From NCBI RefSeq assembly GCF_900106035.1, contig NZ_FNUC01000004.1, positions 1,178,001 to 1,242,000 on the forward strand: DNA of 64,000 nt. The letters run 5' to 3'. Below the pieces are notes generated by a model. That model had not been told where the DNA came from. It was given only the letters and a program-made list of their open reading frames with translations, and made no database searches. Source of the DNA: Jiangella alba (GTDB lineage Bacteria > Actinomycetota > Actinomycetes > Jiangellales > Jiangellaceae). This document shows, piece after piece, positions 54,890-62,436 of this stretch (the first letter of the stretch is position 1; every line of letters begins with the position of its first letter). A program made the translations under genes and the position numbers.

Positions 54890-55680
54890 CCCGGTCGCGC
54901 TCCTCGCTGCTGCTGGTCGCCGCCGCGGCGGTGCTCGCCGTCGTCGGGCTGCTGCTGGTGTTCGGCGGTGGTGGCGACGACGGCGATGGCGGCGGCCCCC
55001 CGGGTGGCGCCGCCGGCGTCGCGCCGAGCCCGGTCGAGTCCACCGACCTTGACCCGCCGGACGACGCCGCCGCTGGCTCCGAGCCGCCGGCCGCCCCGCC
55101 GACCGACGCCGCTACCAGCGACGCCGCCGACGAGCCGCTCGAGCCGTCCGACACCCCGACCGCCCAGCCGACCCCCGCACCCCGTCAGACCCCCACCCTC
55201 CCGCCGGGCATGCGCCAGCCCGAACCCGTCGTCGTGCCCGACCCCGCCGCCGTCGACGACGCCGACCCGACCGCCGTCGCCGTGGCCGCTCTGACCGCCG
55301 CCTACAGCTTCGACGCCGCGAGCGACGCGTCGGCCGAGGACGCCATGGCCCGGGTCCAGGCGTGGCTGGCCGCGCCGCACGACGATGCCGCCTACGACCT
55401 CGACGGCCTGCGGCAGGACGTCCAGCGCGACTGGGAGCAGTGGGCGCAGCACCAGGCGTTCGCCTCGATCAACGCCATCGACCCGCACACCACCGACGTC
55501 GACACCCCCGACACCGCGACCCGCGCCGAGCGCCGGTTCTACGTCCGCATGACGCCGATCGGCCGCGACGCGTGGAACGGCCCGCTGGTCGAGCACCAGT
55601 GGTTCGCGTTCCTCGCCCGTGCGTCGGCGGCCGAGCCGTGGCGCATCGTCGAACTGCAGACGCCGCTGGCGCACCGCTGA
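54886..55680 (+). CDS. membrane-anchored protein with Pro-rich stalk
   Basis: A 264-residue protein with an N-terminal membrane anchor (SLLLVAAAAVLAVVGLLLVF, residues 7-26), a Gly/Asp then Pro/Thr/Ser-rich extracytoplasmic stalk of about 80 residues, and a helical/beta domain from about 120 to the end (ADPTAVAVAALTAAY, then FYVRMTPIG and IVELQTP). The last domain could be NTF2/VirB8-like, which is a guess. ATG 54886 overlaps the hydrolase stop, suggesting the two proteins work together across the wall. Confidence 0.65.
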   Translation: MTRSRSSLLLVAAAAVLAVVGLLLVFGGGGDDGDGGGPPGGAAGVAPSPVESTDLDPPDDAAAGSEPPAAPPTDAATSDAADEPLEPSDTPTAQPTPAPRQTPTLPPGMRQPEPVVVPDPAAVDDADPTAVAVAALTAAYSFDAASDASAEDAMARVQAWLAAPHDDAAYDLDGLRQDVQRDWEQWAQHQAFASINAIDPHTTDVDTPDTATRAERRFYVRMTPIGRDAWNGPLVEHQWFAFLARASAAEPWRIVELQTPLAHR

Positions 55681-55759
55681 CCCGGCGTCCCACCCTTGTC
55701 ACAACACCCCGTCCGCGCGCACCTTCGACAGTGAGGACCGACAACGGAGAGGCAGTCCC

Positions 55760-57622
55760 GTGGCGCCACATGACCCGGCCGACACCTTCGCCGCCGCGTC
55801 CGGGCCGCCCGACGCTGACGGCAGCGACGACAGGTTCGCGTCGGCGCGCCCGGCCGAGCCCACCATCAAGGGCTTCACGCCGTGGCAGCTGGCCGCCAGT
55901 GCCGTCGGCGTCGTCTTCCTGGCCGTGTCGATGTGGGCCATCCTGGCCGCGCTCGACGAGCCCGACATCGGCGTGCTGTTCCTGCTGCCGACGCTGGCCT
56001 GTGCCGGCGCACTGTATGCGGTGTCGGTCCGGCGGCGGCTGCGCCAGAACGCCGTCACCGACCTCGCCGAGGCGCTGGTCCGGCACCTCGGCGTGCCCGA
56101 CGCCTCGTACCTCGACATCGACGCGCGGCAGTGGCAGGGCGGCTGGGTCGGCGTCCCGCACGTGCTGAACATCCAGTACCCGACCGAGGTCGACGACTCC
56201 GCACCCGGCTGGGCCGCCGGCGTCGCCGAGGCCGTGCACCTGCAACTGGACGAGCAGTACACCGTAGGCCGCCACAACGTCCGCGGCCACCGGCTCACGC
56301 TGCGCGACCCCACGCGGAGCGCCGGTTCGCTCACCCCCGAGCCGGCCGCGCGCGCCGAGCGGGCCCGCGACGCCGTCCGCCGGGCCTTGCCCGACCACAT
56401 CGCCCGGCCGGTGCCGACCCAGGCCGACCTGTCGTCGTGGCTGCTGCCGCTCGGCGTCGACGCCAGCGGCACGCGGGTCGGCTGGAACCTCGCCGCGCCG
56501 CAGGGACATCTGCTGGTGCTCGGGCGGTCCGGCGCCGGGAAGCGGGTGCTGCTCACCGGCATCGCCGTCGAGGCGGCCGCGCGTGGCTGGCCCGTGTGGA
56601 TCATCGACCACCGCCGCGTCGACCTCCTCGGCGTGCGCGACTGGCCGAACGTGCAGATCGTCGCGTCCACGCTCGACGACCAGATCGTCGTGCTCAACCA
56701 GGCGTGGCGCGAGATGGAGGGCCGGGTGGCGCTGATCGAGTCCGGGTCCAGCCGCAGCGAGCTCGAGCCGCTGGTCGTCGTCGTCCACCACTTCCGCGAG
56801 TTCGCCACCGCCGTCGCCGACGCTGCCAACCGGGCCGGACAGAGCGCGGCCGCCGCGTCGCTGGCGCACGACCGCGTCACCGACCTGCTCCGCCACGGCC
56901 GCCAGGTGAACGTCTATCTCGTCCTCAGCATGCAGCGCGCCGACGACCCGCTGCTGCGTGACGAGCACCGCGACGACGTCGGCACCGTCGTGGCGCTCGG
57001 CCGCCTCGACAGCCGCGTCGCGTCGGCGCTGTGGGGCAGCGACCGCCCGACCGAGCCGGCCGAACCAGTGCCCGGCCGGGCCACCGTGCAGTCCGGCGAC
57101 GCCACGCCGGCGCTGATCCAGTGCTACTGGACCCCCGACCCGCGTGAGGCGCGCCGCGTCAACGACGAGCAGGACCTCTACCTGCTCGACGCGCTGCGCC
57201 CCAGTGTCGTCACGCACCCCGTCCTGCACGTGCAGCGTTCCCGCGCGCTGGCCGACAGCCCCGAGGCGTCGTGGCGGGTCAACCTCAACGCCGACCTCGC
57301 CGAGGGCTACAGCGCCGGCACGTCCGGCCTCGCTGACTGGAGCCGCGCCCGCTCCTCCGGCGGCGGGTCGGCGGCGGCCGCGTCCACGCAGGTCGAGACC
57401 GCCGGCTGGTCCGAGATGATCATGGTGTCGCAGCTGCAGGCCGGCAGCCTCGCCCGCCTCGACGACGACACCGGCTGGGTCATCATCGAGCAGGTCGAGC
57501 CGGTCCAGAACGACGGCACCAAGCTGCAGCTCCACTGGCGCGGCAACGACGGCGCCGGGTCCCAGGTGGTGTCGCGCACGCGGGCGGTGCGCATCCGGCA
57601 CCTCAGCGACGGCATCTACTGA
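55760..57622 (+). CDS. FtsK/TcpA-like protein with degenerate nucleotide-binding motifs
   Basis: A 620-residue protein with two N-terminal membrane segments (about residues 45-90) and a cytoplasmic FtsK/SpoIIIE-like domain, the position and topology of a coupling ATPase. The catalytic motifs are altered: the P-loop reads GRSGAGKR, with R262 where Thr or Ser should coordinate magnesium, and Walker B reads LVVVVHHF, with H343-H344 for Asp-Glu. It may bind but not hydrolyse ATP, or serve as a receptor. GTG 55760 has GGAGAGG upstream. It may have no free DNA to pump, since no relaxase is present. Confidence 0.75.
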   Translation: MAPHDPADTFAAASGPPDADGSDDRFASARPAEPTIKGFTPWQLAASAVGVVFLAVSMWAILAALDEPDIGVLFLLPTLACAGALYAVSVRRRLRQNAVTDLAEALVRHLGVPDASYLDIDARQWQGGWVGVPHVLNIQYPTEVDDSAPGWAAGVAEAVHLQLDEQYTVGRHNVRGHRLTLRDPTRSAGSLTPEPAARAERARDAVRRALPDHIARPVPTQADLSSWLLPLGVDASGTRVGWNLAAPQGHLLVLGRSGAGKRVLLTGIAVEAAARGWPVWIIDHRRVDLLGVRDWPNVQIVASTLDDQIVVLNQAWREMEGRVALIESGSSRSELEPLVVVVHHFREFATAVADAANRAGQSAAAASLAHDRVTDLLRHGRQVNVYLVLSMQRADDPLLRDEHRDDVGTVVALGRLDSRVASALWGSDRPTEPAEPVPGRATVQSGDATPALIQCYWTPDPREARRVNDEQDLYLLDALRPSVVTHPVLHVQRSRALADSPEASWRVNLNADLAEGYSAGTSGLADWSRARSSGGGSAAAASTQVETAGWSEMIMVSQLQAGSLARLDDDTGWVIIEQVEPVQNDGTKLQLHWRGNDGAGSQVVSRTRAVRIRHLSDGIY

Positions 57623-57630
57623 GGGGCGCC

Positions 57631-57939
57631 ATGGCCGACAACGTCTCCGACAACGACGTGTTCATGATGTTCCTGGCCGCGCCACTGGCCCTGCCGGTGG
57701 TGGCGCCGCTGGTGTTCAGCTCGTGGGACGAAGGCCGCGAGTGGATGATCGACCGCGGCTTCATCGCCTCCGCCGACGACGCCGTCTGGGAGGTCCCCGG
57801 CTGGGACGGCGCCGGCATCAGCGGTGCCCACGTCGTCCTGCTGGTGTGCCTGGTGCTGTTCGTGCTGGCGCTCGGCAGCATCCTGGCGCGGCGCAACCGC
57901 AACCGGAAGATCGACACCGAGGGCTGGGGCACCAGCTGA
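57631..57939 (+). CDS. small two-helix membrane protein
   Basis: A 102-residue protein with two hydrophobic segments (MMFLAAPLALPVVAPLVF near 12-29 and HVVLLVCLVLFVLALGSIL near 66-85) around a Trp-rich extracytoplasmic loop, ending in a basic cytoplasmic tail. It starts 8 bp after the FtsK-like stop, the last gene of the operon. No family recognised. The order and size fit an accessory membrane subunit of the T4SS-like machine. Confidence 0.6.
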   Translation: MADNVSDNDVFMMFLAAPLALPVVAPLVFSSWDEGREWMIDRGFIASADDAVWEVPGWDGAGISGAHVVLLVCLVLFVLALGSILARRNRNRKIDTEGWGTS

Positions 57940-58105
57940 CGTTCGCCCCTTCGGCGGCCGCCCTCCCTTCGCCGCCGACCCTGCCCGACCCGGCCGACTC
58001 GCAGGGCTGCGTACGTTCCGGTTGAGGGTCGGTCGACCGGCCGTGGCCCGTGGAGTTTGCGCGCCCACCAATCCCGCAGACCCGGCCGGCTCGCGGACCT
58101 GCTGC

Positions 58106-58335
58106 ATCGGGCCCGCTGATCCCCACGCCGTCCGAGCTGGCCTGGCTTGCCCGGCCGAGCCCGCCGATCGGGCACGCTGATCCCCACGCCATTCGGGCCG
58201 GTCTGGCCGGCCCTGCCGAGCCCGCTGGATCGGGCTCGCTGGTCCGCGACGTCCGAGCCGGTGAGGCCCACACTGCTGGATCGGGCCCGCTGGTCCGCGG
58301 CGTCCGAGCTGGCCTGGTCCGCCCGTTCGCCGAGC
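58106..58335. repeat. four degenerate tandem repeats of 51-62 bp
   Basis: ATCGGGCxCGCTG starts a unit at 58106, 58167, 58229 and 58280. Units share ATCGGGC, CGCTG, TCC and GTCCGAGC-like blocks and differ elsewhere. They fill a gene-free 475-bp stretch (57940-58414) between the T4SS-like operon and the convergent acetyltransferase gene. The remaining part of the gap shows no gene. The repeats may act as a termination or structural zone, or be a decayed gene end. Confidence 0.65.
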
Positions 58336-58414
58336 CTTTCGGCCCGCGGCCGGTCGGCGAATCGGGCGACCGGCCGCGGGCCCCCGCAGCCGGTCGCTGT
58401 GCCCCGCGGCTGGG

Positions 58415-59644
58415 TCAGAAGACCTCTACCGTGACCGGCGCCCGGTGCCAGCCGAACGCCGTCGAGAGGCGCGCGACGGAGCCGGGGGTGCGCTCGGTCA
58501 CCAGGCCGCCGGCCGCCAGCGTGGCCGCCGAGACGCCGCCGAGGTAGAGCGAGCCGAGCGCGCGGACGTCCAGGGCGAGGTCGGCGTCGGCGTCGGTGGG
58601 CGTGACGTCGGCCTTGGCGTCGTCGGCGACCAGCCGCCAGCGGCCGGTGTTGCCGGCGAACGTGGGGTCGGTGACCTCGAGCACGACGTCGACGGGCGCG
58701 GCGTAGCGCCGGGCGGCGAGCGCGCCCGCGACGTCGAGGATGCGGACCCACAGCGAGGCGCCGGCCGACCCGACCAGCGCGTCGGGGTTGTTGACCAGGT
58801 GCGGCAGCGGGTCGTCGACGGGGCCGTGGGCGTACTTGACCGTGCGGACGAGGTCGACCGAGGTCAGGAACCGCCAGAGCGCGGCGTGCGCCTCGGGCGT
58901 CTCGGCGAGCAGCTCGGTGACCCGGACCTCACCGTCGGGGCCGGTCTCGTTCCAGCCCGACTTGAGGCGGTACCGGGCGTAGCCGCGCACACCGCCGTCG
59001 TCCTCGTACACGACGGTGCGCTCGGACGACATGCCGCGCCGCCAGCCCTTCGGGTCGGCGGTGAGGTACTCCCACCACTGGCCCGGCCGGGTGGACAGGC
59101 CGGGACGCTGCACCAGCACGCGGTCGAACACCGCCCGGACGTCGTCGAGGACGTCGCGGGTGGCGGCCGTCCGCAGCCGCCCGCCGTCGGGCGTGCTGCC
59201 TCCGACGGTGATGTCGCGGCTGCCGATCTCGTACGACACCCGCCACGACGCCAGGCCGTAGCCGTAGCGCCCGTAGATGGCGCCCTCGCTGGCCCAGAGC
59301 ACGGCGAGCGGCTCGGTGCCGCGGTCGTGCGCCTCGGTCAGCATGGCGTTCATGAGCGTCGTCAGCACGCCGCGCCGGCGGTGCGTCGACGCGACGCCGA
59401 CCCCGGTGACGTGGGCGGCCGGGATGACGCCGCCGGGCACGCTGAGATCGCGCGTGAGGATGAGGCCCGAGCCCACGATGCGCCCGGCGTCGGTCATCAG
59501 TTGGGTGCGGCCGGGCTCGAAGATCATCCGGTTGTGGTCGGCGGTGTCTTCGTCGACGTCCTCGAGGAACGCGTTGGCGATGTGGGCTTCCAACTCGGCG
59601 TAGTCGGCGTCGGTGGCTGTGCGCAGGACCAGGTCGTTCGTCAC
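58415..59644 (-). CDS. eis: Eis-family GNAT N-acetyltransferase
   Basis: A 409-residue acetyltransferase of the Eis type, with two GNAT halves and a sterol-carrier-like C-terminal domain. The acetyl-CoA loop is GVGVASTHRRRGVLT. Y124 (EGAIYGRYGYG) corresponds to the general acid Tyr126 of mycobacterial Eis. The chain ends in Phe, whose carboxylate is used in catalysis by Eis. Such enzymes acetylate aminoglycosides and other amines at several positions. It starts at GTG 59644 and is convergent with the T4SS-like operon. Confidence 0.85.
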   Translation of the reverse strand: MTNDLVLRTATDADYAELEAHIANAFLEDVDEDTADHNRMIFEPGRTQLMTDAGRIVGSGLILTRDLSVPGGVIPAAHVTGVGVASTHRRRGVLTTLMNAMLTEAHDRGTEPLAVLWASEGAIYGRYGYGLASWRVSYEIGSRDITVGGSTPDGGRLRTAATRDVLDDVRAVFDRVLVQRPGLSTRPGQWWEYLTADPKGWRRGMSSERTVVYEDDGGVRGYARYRLKSGWNETGPDGEVRVTELLAETPEAHAALWRFLTSVDLVRTVKYAHGPVDDPLPHLVNNPDALVGSAGASLWVRILDVAGALAARRYAAPVDVVLEVTDPTFAGNTGRWRLVADDAKADVTPTDADADLALDVRALGSLYLGGVSAATLAAGGLVTERTPGSVARLSTAFGWHRAPVTVEVF

Positions 59645-59735
59645 CGTCCTTGTCTAGCGCATGCTTCCCGGCCGGGCCAGGGGTTTTCGGCGCGGCCGGG
59701 CCTGTGAGGTGACCGGATCTAGCGGCGCGGCCGGG

Positions 59736-60128
59736 TCAGGCGGTGCGGTGCTGGGCCTGACGTGCCTGTTGTTCGGCCTCCTCACGTTGCCGCTGCCGGT
59801 GCTCGGCGTTGTGTAGCGCCGCGGCGACCCCCTTGCCGGCCTCCTTCAGGAGCTTGACGATCTCGTCCCAGCGGGCGTTGAGTGCGCGGCTGGCCGTGGT
59901 GAAGGAGGACTCGATGGCGCTGCCGATGCGCTCGCGGATGGCGGCGTCGCAGGGGAGCGCCTGGCCGGTCTTCGCGGTGATGCGCTGCTGGACGGCAGTG
60001 AGGTCGGCGGCAGTGGCGTCACGGCCGCGCACCGCCGCGGCGACGGCGTCCTGGAGGGCCCGCTGCGACTCGCGCAGCAGGCGGATCTCCTCCTCGATGC
60101 CGCCGAGGGTGGACGGCGCCCTGGACAT
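59736..60128 (-). CDS. 130-aa coiled-coil protein
   Basis: A 130-residue soluble, almost wholly helical protein (EEEIRLLRESQRALQDAVAAA; later RQRQREEAEQQARQAQ), lacking membrane segments and family marks. It lies 2 bp after the next coiled-coil gene on the same strand, so the two are coupled. A structural or scaffold role with that partner in the FtsK-like operon is the likely job. No WXG motif is seen. Confidence 0.65.
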   Translation of the reverse strand: MSRAPSTLGGIEEEIRLLRESQRALQDAVAAAVRGRDATAADLTAVQQRITAKTGQALPCDAAIRERIGSAIESSFTTASRALNARWDEIVKLLKEAGKGVAAALHNAEHRQRQREEAEQQARQAQHRTA

Positions 60129-60130
60129 GG

Positions 60131-60736
60131 CTACCGCCGCGCGACGTGGACGGCTTCGCGGCCACGGTCGCGGACGGCGCGTGCGGCGGCCGGGATGACC
60201 TGGGCGAGCCGCTTCTTCACCTGCGCGAGGTTGGACGTGACCTGGCCGGCGCCCTTCGTGATCTGTTCGCCGTGGTCGAGGAGCTGATCGGTGCTGCGGC
60301 CGATCTGCTGCGCGCCCTCGGCGACGCCGTCGACCGCGCGTTCGAGGCGCTCGGCGCTCTGCCGCAGGCTCTCGGTGAACTGAGTGACCTGCGCGGCGAT
60401 GGGCCGGATCTGCGGCTCGAACGCGCCGGCCAGGTCGGCGTCGCCGCGCTGGAGGTCGTCGCAGGCGGACTGCAGCAGGCGAGCGCCGTCCTCGGTGACC
60501 GAAGCGGCACGCTCGAGTTCTTCGAACTTCGCCCGTGCGTTGTCGGCCCGAGCCCGCAGCCGTTCCGCGGCCGCCTTGGCCTCCTCGGCCGGCGCGCGCA
60601 GGTCGTGCAGTGCCTCGATGGCCGCGTTGGCCTTCTGTTCCAGCTCGGTGAGCCCGCGCGAGGTCTCGTCTCCGCCGCGGGTCAGCCCGCTGGCGACGTC
60701 GATGAGGATCTCGCCCGATTCCTTGATGCTCGGCAT
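60131..60736 (-). CDS. 201-aa coiled-coil protein
   Basis: A 201-residue protein with ATG 60736, helical throughout, with heptad-like stretches (residues 30-85, AEEAKAAAERLRARADNARAKFEELE, shown only in part, and 110-190) similar in character to methyl-accepting or laminin-like coiled coils. No membrane segment. The open frame upstream to 60967 is not coding. It is followed by the 130-residue coiled-coil gene. It could form filaments or a scaffold with it; substrate of the FtsK-like ATPase is another possibility. Confidence 0.65.
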   Translation of the reverse strand: MPSIKESGEILIDVASGLTRGGDETSRGLTELEQKANAAIEALHDLRAPAEEAKAAAERLRARADNARAKFEELERAASVTEDGARLLQSACDDLQRGDADLAGAFEPQIRPIAAQVTQFTESLRQSAERLERAVDGVAEGAQQIGRSTDQLLDHGEQITKGAGQVTSNLAQVKKRLAQVIPAAARAVRDRGREAVHVARR

Positions 60737-60843
60737 GGCTGCCGCCCTTCTCGTTCTGGCCCCCACCTGCCGGGTCGGATCGGGCCGCTTACTTTCCTGT
60801 AGGTCGTTTTGAGCGGGCGAATGTGACAGGTGGCGCTGATATT

Positions 60844-62436
60844 TCAGAGGGCGCCGGCCGCGACGTTGGCCACCGTCAGGGCGAGCAGCGCCGCCCCGCC
60901 GATGCGCGCGCCGCACCTGACCAGCGCTGCTGCGTCCGGCCGGCGCGCGAGCCCGGCGCCTCGGCACACGCGGGGGAGCCGGCGGGCCGCGGCCACGCCC
61001 AGCCCGACCGCGACGACGGCCAGCGTGCAGACGACCAGCAACACGAGCGTCATGGCGGCGGACATGCGCGTGCCGGCGACGACCATGACGGAGGCCCCGG
61101 CCAGCCCTGCGCCCGCGACGGCGGTCGTCGTGACCCGCCGCGACCGTTCGTCGTGGGCGATGAGCCAGGTCTCGAAGTCGGTCTCGGCCAGCTTCAGCTC
61201 GTCGCGCCTGCGGCCGAGCGCGGTCAGGGCCACGCCGAGGTCGGCGCCGCCGGTGCGACGCAGCCGGTCGAGCGCCGGCGTCGGGTCGTCGACCGGGCGG
61301 GTGGTTCGCCGCACGACGGGCTCGGTGTGGACGGCGGTGGTGGCGCCGCCCGTGGGACCTGCCGTGCTGGCGCCGGCCGGGTGAGCGGCGTACAGGTGAT
61401 CGGCGGAGGGGCCGTAGCCGGAGTCGACGCCGAACCTGTCGTCGACGGGTGGACGGTGGCCGGTGGGCGGACCGTGGTCTGGGTCGGTGTCGGCGCGCGA
61501 TGAATGGTCGCCGGCGGTGCTGGCCGCCAGCCCGTATTCGGCAGCGGCGGTAGCCGAGGGACCGTTGCCGGTGGGCGGCGGACTGTCGTAAAAGGCGGGG
61601 TCGACGGGGTGACGGCCGGCCTTGCCGATGTCGGGGCGCGCGTCGTAGGTCCAGTCGGGCGGACCGTGGTGCGGACCGGCGGCGGGCGACGAGGGCCGGC
61701 CGGCGGCGTCGAAGGACCGGCGATCGTCGGGATGAGGGGTGGGGAGGTGACCGGCGGACGGGTCGGCGGGGGCGGGGCCAGGGCCGGGGGCGTTGCCGGG
61801 GTAACGGGCGGACGGGTCGGCGGCGGCGGGGTCAGGACCGGGACCGGGGTGCGGGTCGCCGGCGAGCGGATCGACGAGGGGGGCGGCAGCGCCGGGGGCG
61901 TGGGCGGGGTGCGAATGGTGGATGCGCGGGTTGGCGGGGTCGGGACCAGGGCGCGGGTAGCTGGCGAACGGATCGACGATGGCGGGGTCGGGACCAGGGC
62001 CGGGGTGCGGGTAGCGGGCCGACGGATCGGGGGTCGGGCCGGGGACGTGGTCGGGGTGCGGGTGGCCGGTCGACGGATGGTCGGTGGCGATGGCGGGGCC
62101 GGCGGCGGGGCCGGGATCCTGGTCGGGACCGTGGCCGGGGAGGGGCATGAGGCCGTACTCGGAGCGGACCGTGGCGCAGTGGGCGAGCCCGTCGTCAGCG
62201 GCGGAGGAGGCGCGATGAATGCCACGGAGCCGGGTGGCGGCGGTCTGCTCGCGCTGCTCGGTGTCTTCGCGCGTGCCGGCGTCGTCGTTGCGCAGCAGCT
62301 GCTCCGTGCTCTGCACCGACGACGTGAAGCGGGCCAGGGTGGCGCAGTAGGCGCGCATGGCCGGGGTGCGGGCGGGCGCTGCGGAACTCGGCGTGGCGGG
62401 GTCGCCGGTGGTACCGAACTCGACCTCGGCGGTCAT
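60844..62436 (-). CDS. Pro-rich membrane protein partnering the FtsK-like ATPase
   Basis: A 530-residue protein with a helical N-terminus (1-75), then a long disordered middle (80-355) built of degenerate repeats rich in Pro, Gly, Asp and His (DPSARYP, PGPGPDPA and similar units), and a C-terminal domain with helical stretch and two pairs of hydrophobic segments (about residues 425-445 and 455-475, and near the end). ATG 62436 overlaps the ATPase stop (ATGA), so they are co-translated. Function unknown; a membrane anchor or periplasmic-facing partner of the ATPase fits. Confidence 0.65.
   Translation of the reverse strand: MTAEVEFGTTGDPATPSSAAPARTPAMRAYCATLARFTSSVQSTEQLLRNDDAGTREDTEQREQTAATRLRGIHRASSAADDGLAHCATVRSEYGLMPLPGHGPDQDPGPAAGPAIATDHPSTGHPHPDHVPGPTPDPSARYPHPGPGPDPAIVDPFASYPRPGPDPANPRIHHSHPAHAPGAAAPLVDPLAGDPHPGPGPDPAAADPSARYPGNAPGPGPAPADPSAGHLPTPHPDDRRSFDAAGRPSSPAAGPHHGPPDWTYDARPDIGKAGRHPVDPAFYDSPPPTGNGPSATAAAEYGLAASTAGDHSSRADTDPDHGPPTGHRPPVDDRFGVDSGYGPSADHLYAAHPAGASTAGPTGGATTAVHTEPVVRRTTRPVDDPTPALDRLRRTGGADLGVALTALGRRRDELKLAETDFETWLIAHDERSRRVTTTAVAGAGLAGASVMVVAGTRMSAAMTLVLLVVCTLAVVAVGLGVAAARRLPRVCRGAGLARRPDAAALVRCGARIGGAALLALTVANVAAGAL

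Noticed and set aside
43219-57939. Integrative conjugative element
   Set aside because: Despite Tcp/Tn916-like proteins, no relaxase, integrase, replication gene or flanking repeat was found in the window.
58106-58335. CRISPR array
   Set aside because: Units are 51-62 bp, degenerate throughout and lack uniform repeats with unique spacers. No cas gene is present.
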